This document shows positions 1 to 5,930 of a DNA stretch of 6,659 bases, in pieces. Under the pieces are notes generated by a model. It was not told the DNA's origin. It made no database searches and was given only the letters and a program-made list of their open reading frames with translations. The translations under genes and the position numbers were made by a program. How positions within the stretch are numbered: position 1 is the stretch's first letter; every line of letters starts with the position of its first letter. This DNA is from Propionibacteriaceae bacterium (GTDB lineage: Bacteria; Actinomycetota; Actinomycetes; Propionibacteriales; Propionibacteriaceae). Location: NCBI GenBank assembly GCA_031260385.1, contig JAIRKB010000060.1:1-6659 (forward strand), given 5' to 3'.

Positions 1-98
1 CCATGTCCCACCTAGATAATCAGTCCGAAATCTTGGAGTTGCCCAGCGATTGACGGTGATGGATTAAGGTAGTTGAGGAAGAAAGTAAGGCGGATGAT

Positions 99-1316
99 AT
101 GACAATCGCAGTAAAAGGCCGGATCGTTGAACTCGACGGCGACGAGATGACCCGGGTCATCTGGTCGGCGATCAAAGACCAACTCCTGACCCCTCACCTC
201 GACCTGAAGATCGACTATTTCGACTTGTCGGTGACCCACCGCGATGAGACCGATGACCAGGTGACCCTCGACGCGGCGCGGGCGATTGCGGAGGCGGGAG
301 TCGGGGTGAAATGTGCCACGATCACCCCTGACGAAGCCCGGGTTGAAGAGTTTGGGCTCAAGAAGATGTGGAAGTCACCGAATGGGACGATCCGCAACTA
401 CCTTGGCGGGGTCGTCTTCCGGGAACCGATCGTCATTGAAGCGGTGCCGCGTCTGGTTCCGGGCTGGACCGAGCCGATTGTGATCGCCCGTCACGCCCAT
501 GCCGATCAATACAACGCCCAGGACTTTGTCGTTCCCGGGGCGGGGCAGTTGACCTTGACCTTTACCCCCAGCGATGGTGGGCCAGCAATTAACCGTACGG
601 TCGCCGACTTTAACGCTGCTGGGGGGATCGCCTTAGGGATGTACAACACCACTGATTCGATCGAAGATTTCGCGCGCAGCTGCTTTTCGTACGCCCTAAA
701 CCGTAAGGTCCCGGTCTATCTGTCGACGAAGAACACCATCCTCAAGGCCTATGACGGCGCCTTCAAAGATATCTTTGCCCGGATCTATGCCGACGAATAC
801 CAAGCCCAGTTCACCGCTGCCAACCTGACCTACGAGCACCGCTTGATTGATGACATGGTGGCGGCGGCTCTGAAATGGTCGGGGGGTTATCTCTGGGCCT
901 GCAAGAACTATGACGGTGACGTCCAATCCGATGTTGTCGCCCAGGGTTTCGGTTCGCTGGGGTTGATGACCTCGGTGTTGATGACTCCGGATGGGAGGAT
1001 TGCCCTCGCCGAGGCCGCTCACGGCACGGTCACCCGCCACTGGCGGCTCCATCAACAAGGTCTGCCGACCTCGACTAATCCCATCGCTTCGATCTTCGCC
1101 TGGACGCGGGGATTGAAGCATCGCGGGCTGCTCGATGAGACCCCCGAGGTGATCGCTTTCGCCGACACCCTAGAGCAGGTCTGCATCCAGACTGTCAACG
1201 GCGGCGGCATGACCAAGGATCTGGCCTTGCTGGTTGGCCCTGATCAACCCTGGTTGACCACCGAGCAGTTCATGGCAGCGCTAGCGGCCAATCTTGCCAC
1301 TAAACTGAACGTCTAG
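99..1316 (+). CDS. icd: NADP-dependent isocitrate dehydrogenase, homodimeric eukaryote-like type
   Basis: This cytoplasmic TCA-cycle enzyme oxidatively decarboxylates isocitrate to 2-oxoglutarate, producing NADPH. The 405 aa length fits the homodimeric class related to human IDH1, not the ~740 aa monomeric enzyme found in many actinobacteria. Visible motifs are the substrate loop SPNGTIRNYLGG (93-104), the catalytic Arg at 131 (equivalent to human R132), the metal-binding Asp residues 251, 274 and 278 in LIDDM and YDGDVQSD, and EAAHGTVTRHW (305-315), whose Arg313-His314 match the NADP 2'-phosphate contacts. TSTNPIASIFAWTRGL (324-339) is also typical. One oddity is HAHADQY, where the family usually has HA(H/Y)GDQY (Ala135 for Gly). 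The ATG at 99 is preceded by AAGGCGG (87-93), a reasonable Shine-Dalgarno sequence. The gene ends in three consecutive in-frame stops, TAG TGA TAA (1314-1322). The next gene starts 22 bp later on the same strand, so an operon is likely. The family call is secure. Confidence 0.97.
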   Translation: MTIAVKGRIVELDGDEMTRVIWSAIKDQLLTPHLDLKIDYFDLSVTHRDETDDQVTLDAARAIAEAGVGVKCATITPDEARVEEFGLKKMWKSPNGTIRNYLGGVVFREPIVIEAVPRLVPGWTEPIVIARHAHADQYNAQDFVVPGAGQLTLTFTPSDGGPAINRTVADFNAAGGIALGMYNTTDSIEDFARSCFSYALNRKVPVYLSTKNTILKAYDGAFKDIFARIYADEYQAQFTAANLTYEHRLIDDMVAAALKWSGGYLWACKNYDGDVQSDVVAQGFGSLGLMTSVLMTPDGRIALAEAAHGTVTRHWRLHQQGLPTSTNPIASIFAWTRGLKHRGLLDETPEVIAFADTLEQVCIQTVNGGGMTKDLALLVGPDQPWLTTEQFMAALAANLATKLNV

Positions 1317-1338
1317 TGATAACTATTTAGAAAGAGTT

Positions 1339-2652
1339 GTGGTGCTAAACCTGTGGGTGAATATCGCCCTCATCTTGGTGTTTATCCTGATCGGCGGGGT
1401 ATTCGCCGCCGCTGAGATGGCTTTGGTGTCCTTGCGGGACTCCCAGCTCCAGCAGCTAGCAACCCGGGGCGCCCGCGGGAGGAAGGTCGCCGCCCTCGCC
1501 TCCCGACCGAACCGTTTCCTATCCGCCATCCAGATTGGGGTGACCTTCTCGGGGTTCCTGTCCGCCTCCCTAGGAGCGGTCACCCTCTCGGACAAGCTCG
1601 CTCCGGTCTTCGAAAAAGTCGGCTTGCCGGTTTCAATCGCCTGGGGGTTGGCGGTCGTCCTGGTGACGGTGGTGATCGCCTACTTCTCGATTGTGATCGG
1701 GGAGTTGACCGCCAAACGTCTCGGGATGCAGCGGGCAGTGTCGATCGCCTTGGCCTTGGCCGGTTTCGTTGACCTGGTCGCGATCCTAGCGCGACCGCTG
1801 ATTTGGTTGCTTGGGGTGTCGACTGACCTGTTGGTCCGGCTCCTCGGCGGCGACCCGGCAACAGCGCGGGTAGCGGTCTCCGAAGAGGAGTTGCGTCAGA
1901 TGGTGACGACCTCCACGACCCTGACCGACGAAGAGCGGGCGATCGTCGACGAGGTCTTCGGGCTCGGTGAACGCAGTCTGCGGGAGGTGATGGTGCCGCG
2001 CACGGAAGCGGAGTTCCTCGATGGCGACCTGCCCGCCTACCGGGCGATCGCTGCCCTAGAGACCGCCACCCACTCGCGGTTTCCAGTCACCGGGCAATCG
2101 GTGGACGATATCCTCGGGTTCGTCCACATCCGGGATCTGATGTATCTTGATCCGGCCAATCGCGCCACCCCGATGCGCCAACTAGCCCGCCCGATCATGT
2201 CGCTGCCCGACACCGTCAAGGTGCTCCCGGCGCTAGCGGCGATGCGGCGCAACGGGGCCCATTTGGTGATCGTGCGTGATGAGTACGGTGGGACGGCTGG
2301 TCTGGTCACCCTAGAGGACCTAGTCGAGGAGTTGGTCGGGGAGATTCGAGATGAGTACGATTCGGAGGGGCCGGCGGTAGTCTCCGGGGCCGACCAAGTT
2401 GAGGTTGAGGGTTTGATGACCCTTGAGCAGTTCGCGGACCTCACCGGCTTGCACCTGCCGGAGGGCCCCTATGACACGGTGGCCGGTTTCTGGGTCGCCC
2501 TGAAAGGGGAGTTGGCGAGCCAAGGGGAGTCGGTGACCACACTGTTGCCCGGGCCGGACGTTGACTCTAGGGATGTACCGGTGGAGTTGACGGTCACCGA
2601 GATGGACGCCCGGCGGGCCGCCCGCATCTGTGTGCGTCGCCTAGATAATTAG
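1339..2652 (+). CDS. CNNM/CorC-family (hemolysin-related) membrane protein with DUF21, CBS pair and CorC_HlyC domains
   Basis: This is a 437 aa inner-membrane protein of the CNNM/CorC family, generally regarded as Mg2+/divalent cation transporters; the historic name is 'hemolysin'. Residues about 5-165 form the DUF21 membrane domain, with hydrophobic segments near 7-30, 62-82, 98-120 and 134-160. They include the family signatures SAIQIGVTFSGFLSASLGA (62-80) and GELTAKR (121-127), the latter normally GEL(V/T)PKR, so the usual Pro is Ala. A CBS pair follows, with VMVPR (217-221), SRFPVTG (246-252) and DEYGGTAGLVTLEDLVEELV (314-333). The C-terminal CorC_HlyC domain spans about 350-435. Two adjacent GTG codons can serve as start. 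AAAGAG (1331-1336) is the only purine-rich tract, and its spacing fits the GTG at 1342 better than the one at 1339. The gene follows icd by 22 bp and ends facing the PspC operon. No specific substrate can be assigned. Confidence 0.93.
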   Translation: MVLNLWVNIALILVFILIGGVFAAAEMALVSLRDSQLQQLATRGARGRKVAALASRPNRFLSAIQIGVTFSGFLSASLGAVTLSDKLAPVFEKVGLPVSIAWGLAVVLVTVVIAYFSIVIGELTAKRLGMQRAVSIALALAGFVDLVAILARPLIWLLGVSTDLLVRLLGGDPATARVAVSEEELRQMVTTSTTLTDEERAIVDEVFGLGERSLREVMVPRTEAEFLDGDLPAYRAIAALETATHSRFPVTGQSVDDILGFVHIRDLMYLDPANRATPMRQLARPIMSLPDTVKVLPALAAMRRNGAHLVIVRDEYGGTAGLVTLEDLVEELVGEIRDEYDSEGPAVVSGADQVEVEGLMTLEQFADLTGLHLPEGPYDTVAGFWVALKGELASQGESVTTLLPGPDVDSRDVPVELTVTEMDARRAARICVRRLDN

Positions 2653-2670
2653 CCCCGACATTTGGCCCCC

Positions 2671-2716
2671 AAAAGCACAAGCTCTCCACTGGTCACTGGG
2701 ACCAGCGAAGAGCTTG
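2671..2716 (-). terminator. Intrinsic terminator between convergent units, best for the PspC operon
   Basis: CAAGCTCT (2678-2685) pairs perfectly with AGAGCTTG (2709-2716). Inside it, CTGGTC (2689-2694) pairs with GACCAG (2700-2705) around a five-base loop, the two stems being separated by a 3x3 internal loop. On the minus strand the stem is followed by GTGCTTTTG, a short T run, so it should stop transcription leaving the PspC operon (stop codon at 2734). On the plus strand no T run follows, but the 14-bp hairpin lies 25 bp after the CNNM gene and may also act there or as an RNA-stabilising end. Confidence 0.8.
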
Positions 2717-2751
2717 CCTGCCGATTGGCCGATTTATCCCTGCTCGGCAGG
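2717..2751 (-). repeat. 8-bp inverted repeat spanning the stop codon of the last PspC gene
   Basis: CCTGCCGA (2717-2724) is the exact reverse complement of TCGGCAGG (2744-2751), with 19 bases between them that include the TAA stop of the 121 aa PspC gene (2734-2736). It directly abuts the terminator hairpin, so the operon transcript would end in two successive stem-loops. The sequence match is certain; a role in 3'-end stability or termination is inference. Confidence 0.5.
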
Positions 2752-3099
2752 GGTTTCGGGCTCGACGGGTTCGGGCTCGATAACGACCTCGGGTTCGGTG
2801 ACGGCGTCGGATTCGGGGGTCGGCACCCACTCGGATCCAGGGGCAGGCTCGGCGCCAGGCTCGCCGGGCTTACCGTACACACGGTTGGCCAAGTCCTCCA
2901 TCGCAGAGGTGGTCTTGCCCTCCTCAGGGAGCAGGGCCCAAGCGGCAGCATAAGCCGCTAGGCCGATGCCGGTGAAGCAAGCCACCGCCGTGATCACGCG
3001 GGTGATGCCGAGGTCGAGGCCGGTATAAGCGGCGATTCCCCCGGCAACCCCGCCGAGAACCTTATTGGACTTTGAACGAGTCAGTGGTCCTTTAGTCAT
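2734..3099 (-). CDS. PspC-domain membrane protein with acidic Pro/Glu-rich tail
   Basis: This is a 121 aa membrane protein. Residues 4-60 are a PspC domain: GPLTRSKSNKVLGGVAGGIA, then TGLDLGITRV, then a hydrophobic segment (about 34-57) closing with ALLPEE. The rest is a soluble tail. Residues 78-121 are rich in Pro, Glu and Val (PEVVIEPEPVEPETP) and likely disordered and strongly acidic. PspC proteins act in envelope-stress sensing or as membrane partners in Psp-like systems. An upstream in-frame ATG exists at 3114, but the Shine-Dalgarno AAAGGAAA lies inside those extra codons and sits seven bases before the ATG at 3099, so 3099 is chosen. It is the last gene of a three-gene minus-strand operon, 41 bp after the 61 aa PspC gene. 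Its first 60 residues are about half identical to that neighbour. The specific role is unknown. Confidence 0.88.
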   Translation of the reverse strand: MTKGPLTRSKSNKVLGGVAGGIAAYTGLDLGITRVITAVACFTGIGLAAYAAAWALLPEEGKTTSAMEDLANRVYGKPGEPGAEPAPGSEWVPTPESDAVTEPEVVIEPEPVEPETPAEQG

Positions 3100-3112
3100 G
3101 ATATTTCCTTTC
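3097..3112 (-). promoter_or_regulatory. Ribosome binding site that fixes the start of the 121 aa PspC gene (copy 1 of a 16-nt repeat)
   Basis: Read on the minus strand the sequence is GAAAGGAAATATCATG, with AAAGGA as Shine-Dalgarno about seven bases before the ATG. The identical 16 bases occur before the 61 aa PspC gene at 3324-3339. This placement rules out the longer start at 3114, which would put the ribosome binding site inside the coding region. Confidence 0.85.
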
Positions 3113-3140
3113 ATTGGGTGGCGGGTGCCTCCCGGGTTGG

Positions 3141-3326
3141 TCAGGATTCTGGTAGAACGAAGCAGCAGACGATGTAGGCGACTAGACCGATGCCGGAGGT
3201 GAACAAGATGGCGAGCACGGTCAGAACCCGGACCAGCCCGAGATCCAGCCCAGTGGCTTGGGCGATCCCCGCTGAGACACCGCCGATCATACGATTCGCC
3301 CGGGGGCGGGTGAGTGGACCTGACAT
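3141..3326 (-). CDS. Minimal stand-alone PspC-domain membrane protein (61 aa)
   Basis: The whole 61 aa product is one PspC domain with almost nothing added. A basic N-terminus (GPLTRPRANRMIGGVSAGIA, 3-22) is followed by TGLDLGLVRVLTV and a hydrophobic stretch (about 31-58) ending in LPES. Family knowledge places such proteins in the membrane as stress-related partners. Two adjacent cysteines (54-55) sit in the membrane segment and are absent from its paralogue. The start at 3326 has a strong Shine-Dalgarno (AAAGGA, within 3333-3338). The gene is the middle one of three, 15 bp after the 188 aa PspC gene. Its similarity to the 121 aa neighbour, with identical ribosome-binding leaders, points to tandem duplication. 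The small size raises some chance of it being overlooked, but the motif match and signals make it a real gene. Confidence 0.88.
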   Translation of the reverse strand: MSGPLTRPRANRMIGGVSAGIAQATGLDLGLVRVLTVLAILFTSGIGLVAYIVCCFVLPES

Positions 3327-3339
3327 GATATTTCCTTTC
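3324..3339 (-). promoter_or_regulatory. Ribosome binding site of the 61 aa PspC gene (copy 2 of a 16-nt repeat)
   Basis: The minus-strand sequence GAAAGGAAATATCATG is identical to the translation start region of the downstream paralogue at 3097-3112. It places AAAGGA about seven bases before the ATG at 3326. Upstream of this block the two leaders diverge. Confidence 0.85.
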
Positions 3340-3341
3340 GG

Positions 3342-3908
3342 TTACAGGGTTTGGAAACCCTGGTTTGGATTGTCTGGGGTATCCCCCTGTGGTGGATCTG
3401 AATAGAAGGAACCAATTTCGAAGGGGTCGCCCCCCAGATAGGTCGGTGGGGCAACCTGACTGGCAGCTTGCTCATCAAGCCGGCGCTGCCAAGCGAGGCG
3501 GGCTTTCTCGAATTCTTTACGCGTACGCCAGGATTGACGCCCCCGGACCTTGCGAAAGATCCAGGCGGCAATGCCAAAAGCGACCACTACGGCGATGATC
3601 GGCCCGAGGTCGCGGGAGGCAGAGAGGGGGATCGTGACCAGGATGACGACGAGGATGATCCAGGGCAGGCCACGGCGCGGCGCCACCCGGGGGGATCCGG
3701 GATATTGGGGGCCTGGTGGTCGAGGGGGAATCAGCGCCCAGCAGGCGAGGTAGATCAGCGGGACGGCACCGGTCGAAAAGATCGCGCCCACCACCAATAG
3801 GACGCGGATGAGGGTGACGTCGATTCCAAAAAAGTCCGAGAGACCAGCGGCAACACCGGCAACCCGACCAGCGGCCGGGTTACGTCGAAGCTGGGTCTTC
3901 GGTTGCAT
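3342..3908 (-). CDS. PspC-domain protein with additional transmembrane segments, first gene of the PspC operon
   Basis: This is a 188 aa membrane protein. The N-terminal PspC domain covers about 5-63, with RRNPAAGRVAGVAAGLSDFFGIDVTLIRV followed by a hydrophobic segment and ACWALIPP. A Pro-rich linker (61-79) leads to two further hydrophobic helices (about 82-97 and 102-118), a basic, charged helical stretch (119-145) and a Pro/Gly/Asp-rich tail (152-188). The family suggests a role in sensing or damping envelope stress. No Shine-Dalgarno is visible before the ATG at 3908. A -10-like hexamer (CATTCT, minus strand, 3915-3920) lies exactly six bases upstream, which suggests a leaderless transcript. 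It is divergent from the PspC-domain kinase across 92 bp and is followed after 15 bp by the 61 aa PspC gene. The exact function is unknown. Confidence 0.9.
   Translation of the reverse strand: MQPKTQLRRNPAAGRVAGVAAGLSDFFGIDVTLIRVLLVVGAIFSTGAVPLIYLACWALIPPRPPGPQYPGSPRVAPRRGLPWIILVVILVTIPLSASRDLGPIIAVVVAFGIAAWIFRKVRGRQSWRTRKEFEKARLAWQRRLDEQAASQVAPPTYLGGDPFEIGSFYSDPPQGDTPDNPNQGFQTL
3345..3362 (-). repeat. Perfect short inverted repeat at the junction of two PspC genes
   Basis: CAGGGTTT (3345-3352) and AAACCCTG (3355-3362) are exact reverse complements, giving a 7-bp stem with a four-base loop. It covers the last codons of the 188 aa PspC gene and sits five bases before the ribosome binding block of the 61 aa gene. 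There is no T run, so it is not an intrinsic terminator. A role in processing or in setting relative expression is inference. Confidence 0.55.
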
Positions 3909-4000
3909 AGTTCAAGAATGCCTCATTCCAAGACCGACTCACCATTGGGTTCGCCCCTGACTTATCCCTGATGGATAACCATTGGCAGTAAAGTGGGGGT
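3909..4000. promoter_or_regulatory. Divergent control region between the PspC operon and the kinase-regulator operon
   Basis: These 92 bp must hold the promoters of both operons. TTATCC (3962-3967) and GGATAA (3973-3978) form a 6-bp inverted repeat with a 5-base spacer, a plausible operator for a dimeric regulator. ACCATTGG occurs twice in direct orientation (3941-3948 and 3978-3985), 37 bp apart, flanking the inverted repeat. -10-like hexamers lie at 3915-3920 (minus, CATTCT) and 3989-3994 (plus, TAAAGT). No good -35 hexamer is seen for either, which would fit promoters that need an activator. Binding by the adjacent LuxR-type regulator is inference. Confidence 0.55.
3989..3994 (+). promoter_or_regulatory. 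Candidate -10 element for leaderless transcription of the kinase gene
   Basis: TAAAGT fits the TANNNT pattern and ends six bases before the GTG at 4001, the distance expected if transcription starts at the start codon. The intervening bases are GGGGGT; the G run is too close to the GTG to be an effective Shine-Dalgarno. Confidence 0.4.
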
Positions 4001-5239
4001 GTGAGCGAGGAGTCAACGGTTAAGGACCCCAGGGCCTATCGGTTGCTAGAGCGCGCCTTGGTGGCGGGGGTGGCGGCCGGGCTCGCCGCCCATTCGCGGG
4101 TCCCAGTCTGGTTGATTCGGGTGGGCTTTCTCGTGACCTCGCTGTGGAAGTTTTCTGGTGCGATTGCCTACGCTTTTCTGTGGTTGCTCTTGGCCCGCTA
4201 CGAACCGGAGCGCCCGATTGGGTTGGTGGCGGCCGAGCGTCAGGGGTTGCGCAAGGTCGCGACCCCGAACCCCTGGTTGCGGATCCTCGGCTGGCCGGGC
4301 GCTTTTTTAGCTTGCCTGGCGGCGGCCCTGGTGATCAGGGCTTATGACGGCAGTTGGATCGGGCAGTATGCGATCCACATCCTGGTGGTTGGCTTCGCGA
4401 TCGCCGGGGTCTGGGGGGTTAAGGAGACGCAGTGGCCGGGTGTCGCCAAAGCCCTAGTGGCGGTGGTGGGGATTCTGCTGGCCTGGATTGTCGGCGCCTT
4501 CCTCCAGGCCCGCTTGTGGGATCTGATTGCTCCCTACATTTCGGTGCCCTACCAAAGTTACTTCGCGGCTTTCGTTATTACTGGTACGGCGGTGGTCGGT
4601 GGTACGGTCCTACTGCTGCCCTGGCTGATGCATCCGCCGCGTTCGGAAGCCGCCAAACAAGCGGCCCTGATCGCCGAGACGCGCGCCGCCTTCGCCGCCC
4701 ACCTCCATGACTCGGTCCTCCAGACCCTAGCGATTATCCAAAAGCGCGCTGGCGATCCTCGTGAGGTGGCCCAATTGGCCCGCCGCCAGGAGAAAGAGCT
4801 ACGCGAATGGCTCTATGCCGAACGTACGGATGATGAAACGGCGACTAGTGCGATGAAAGAGGTGGTCGCCGAAGTGGAGGCCAGCTATCCGATTGCGGTC
4901 GAGTTGATCTGTGTCGGCGACCGGGAGATGACGGTCGAGATTGATGCTGTCATTCGGGCGGCTCGCGAGGCGATCCACAATGCGGCCAAACACTCGGGAG
5001 CGGACAAGATCGATGTCTACTTGGAGACCCAGGCTAGCCAGGTTGAAGCCTATGTCCGCGATCGCGGTCACGGTTTCAATATCGAAGATATCGGCGATGA
5101 TCGGATGGGAATCCGTGGTTCGATTATCGAACGGCTGACCCGCTATGGCGGAAAGGTTGAGATTCGCTCGACCCCCGGCGAGGGCACCGAGATCCATCTG
5201 TTGATGCCCCTAGATGAAGAAGGAGTCAATCATGACTGA
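4001..5239 (+). CDS. Sensor histidine kinase with N-terminal PspC domain (HisKA_3 / NarL-type partner)
   Basis: This is a 412 aa membrane kinase that autophosphorylates and passes phosphate to the response regulator encoded next to it. Residues 10-68 are a PspC domain (RAYRLLERALVAGVAAGLAAH, then a hydrophobic segment ending WLLLARYEPE). About four further membrane segments follow, near 97-112, 122-140, 149-170 and 186-208. The HisKA_3 dimerisation helix carries HLHDSVLQTL with phospho-acceptor His236. The ATPase domain has the N-box REAIHNAAKHSG (Asn327), the G1 box DRGHGF (354-359), MGIRGSIIERL (369-379) and GEGTEIHL (393-400). All catalytic boxes are intact. The GTG at 4001 is chosen because it precedes the full PspC domain, and it may be leaderless. 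The gene is divergent from three PspC genes and overlaps the regulator gene by 8 nt. A shared membrane stimulus, perhaps read through PspC contacts, is inference. Confidence 0.94.
   Translation: MSEESTVKDPRAYRLLERALVAGVAAGLAAHSRVPVWLIRVGFLVTSLWKFSGAIAYAFLWLLLARYEPERPIGLVAAERQGLRKVATPNPWLRILGWPGAFLACLAAALVIRAYDGSWIGQYAIHILVVGFAIAGVWGVKETQWPGVAKALVAVVGILLAWIVGAFLQARLWDLIAPYISVPYQSYFAAFVITGTAVVGGTVLLLPWLMHPPRSEAAKQAALIAETRAAFAAHLHDSVLQTLAIIQKRAGDPREVAQLARRQEKELREWLYAERTDDETATSAMKEVVAEVEASYPIAVELICVGDREMTVEIDAVIRAAREAIHNAAKHSGADKIDVYLETQASQVEAYVRDRGHGFNIEDIGDDRMGIRGSIIERLTRYGGKVEIRSTPGEGTEIHLLMPLDEEGVNHD
5217..5225 (+). promoter_or_regulatory. Ribosome binding site that fixes the response regulator start
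   Basis: AAGAAGGAG, inside the 3' end of the kinase gene, lies six bases before the ATG at 5232. A longer reading from the ATG at 5214 would place this site within its own coding sequence, so 5232 is the likely start. Confidence 0.85.
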
Positions 5240-5921
5240 AGAAGACGTCAGCCCGACCCAAGGCAATGGCGGTCGTGTGGAACGCAGCGAGCCGATCACG
5301 GTGGTGATTGTTGATGACCATGCCATGTTGCGCACTGGCGTCCGTCACGAGATCGCCGGGGCGGTTAATGTGGTCGGTGAAGGGGAAGATGTTGCCAGCG
5401 GCGTAGCGGCGATTCGGGCCCACCAACCCGATGTCGTCTTGCTCGATGTTCATCTGCCGGGTGGCGGTGGCGCTGAGGTGATGAAACAAGCTGGCTTGCC
5501 CGAGGTCCGCTATCTGGCCTTGTCAGTGTCGGATGCCGCTGAGGATGTCATTGGAACAATCCGGGCTGGGGCTAGGGGTTATGTGACGAAATCGATCTCT
5601 GGGCCGGACTTGGTTGACGCGATCCTCCGGGTGGCTGAAGGTGATGCCGTCTTCTCGCCCCGGCTGGCGGGGTTTGTGCTCGATGCCTTCTCCGGTTCGA
5701 TTGAGGTGACGGCGGTCGACGAGGATCTCGACCGGTTGTCGAGTCGCGAACAAGAGGTGATGCGCCTGATCGCCCGGGGTTACTCCTACCGGGAGGTAGC
5801 CCGGGAGCTATTCATCTCCGTGAAGACCGTCGAAACCCACGTCTCTAGTGTCTTGCGCAAACTGCAACTGTCGAATCGCCATCAGCTAACCCGCTGGGCG
5901 ACCGACCGGCGCCTAATTTAG
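5232..5921 (+). CDS. LuxR-type (NarL/FixJ) response regulator
   Basis: This is a 229 aa cytoplasmic DNA-binding regulator and the cognate partner of the upstream kinase. The receiver domain (about 21-140) shows the acidic pair Asp28-Asp29 in VIVDDH, the phospho-acceptor Asp72 in VVLLDVHLPG, Ser98 at the Thr/Ser switch position and Lys120 in GYVTKS. The C-terminal helix-turn-helix (about 166-226) has LSSREQEVMRLIARGYSYREVA and SVKTVETHVSSVLRKL, standard for the family. The start ATG overlaps the kinase stop by 8 nt (5232-5239), indicating translational coupling. Residues 1-20 before the receiver are polar and probably unstructured. The gene converges on a GlsB-like gene, with a hairpin between them. 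The target is most simply the divergent PspC promoter region about 1.3 kb upstream, but this is inferred from gene order. Confidence 0.96.
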   Translation: MTEEDVSPTQGNGGRVERSEPITVVIVDDHAMLRTGVRHEIAGAVNVVGEGEDVASGVAAIRAHQPDVVLLDVHLPGGGGAEVMKQAGLPEVRYLALSVSDAAEDVIGTIRAGARGYVTKSISGPDLVDAILRVAEGDAVFSPRLAGFVLDAFSGSIEVTAVDEDLDRLSSREQEVMRLIARGYSYREVARELFISVKTVETHVSSVLRKLQLSNRHQLTRWATDRRLI

Positions 5922-5930
5922 GGCGGCACC

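Noticed and set aside
3..53. Short open stretch ending in TGA at 51-53, possibly a 16-codon ORF or the C-terminus of an upstream gene
   Set aside because: Only 17 codons including the stop are visible and there is no recognisable sequence. It may be the tail of a gene outside the window, but this cannot be supported.
696..1121. 141-codon minus-strand open frame inside icd
   Set aside because: It is antisense to well-conserved icd motifs and its translation resembles no protein family.
2714..2953. Plus-strand open frames opposite the 121 aa PspC gene
   Set aside because: Low-complexity Gly/Ser translations that mirror the PspC tail. The PspC reading has domain motifs, a ribosome binding site and operon context.
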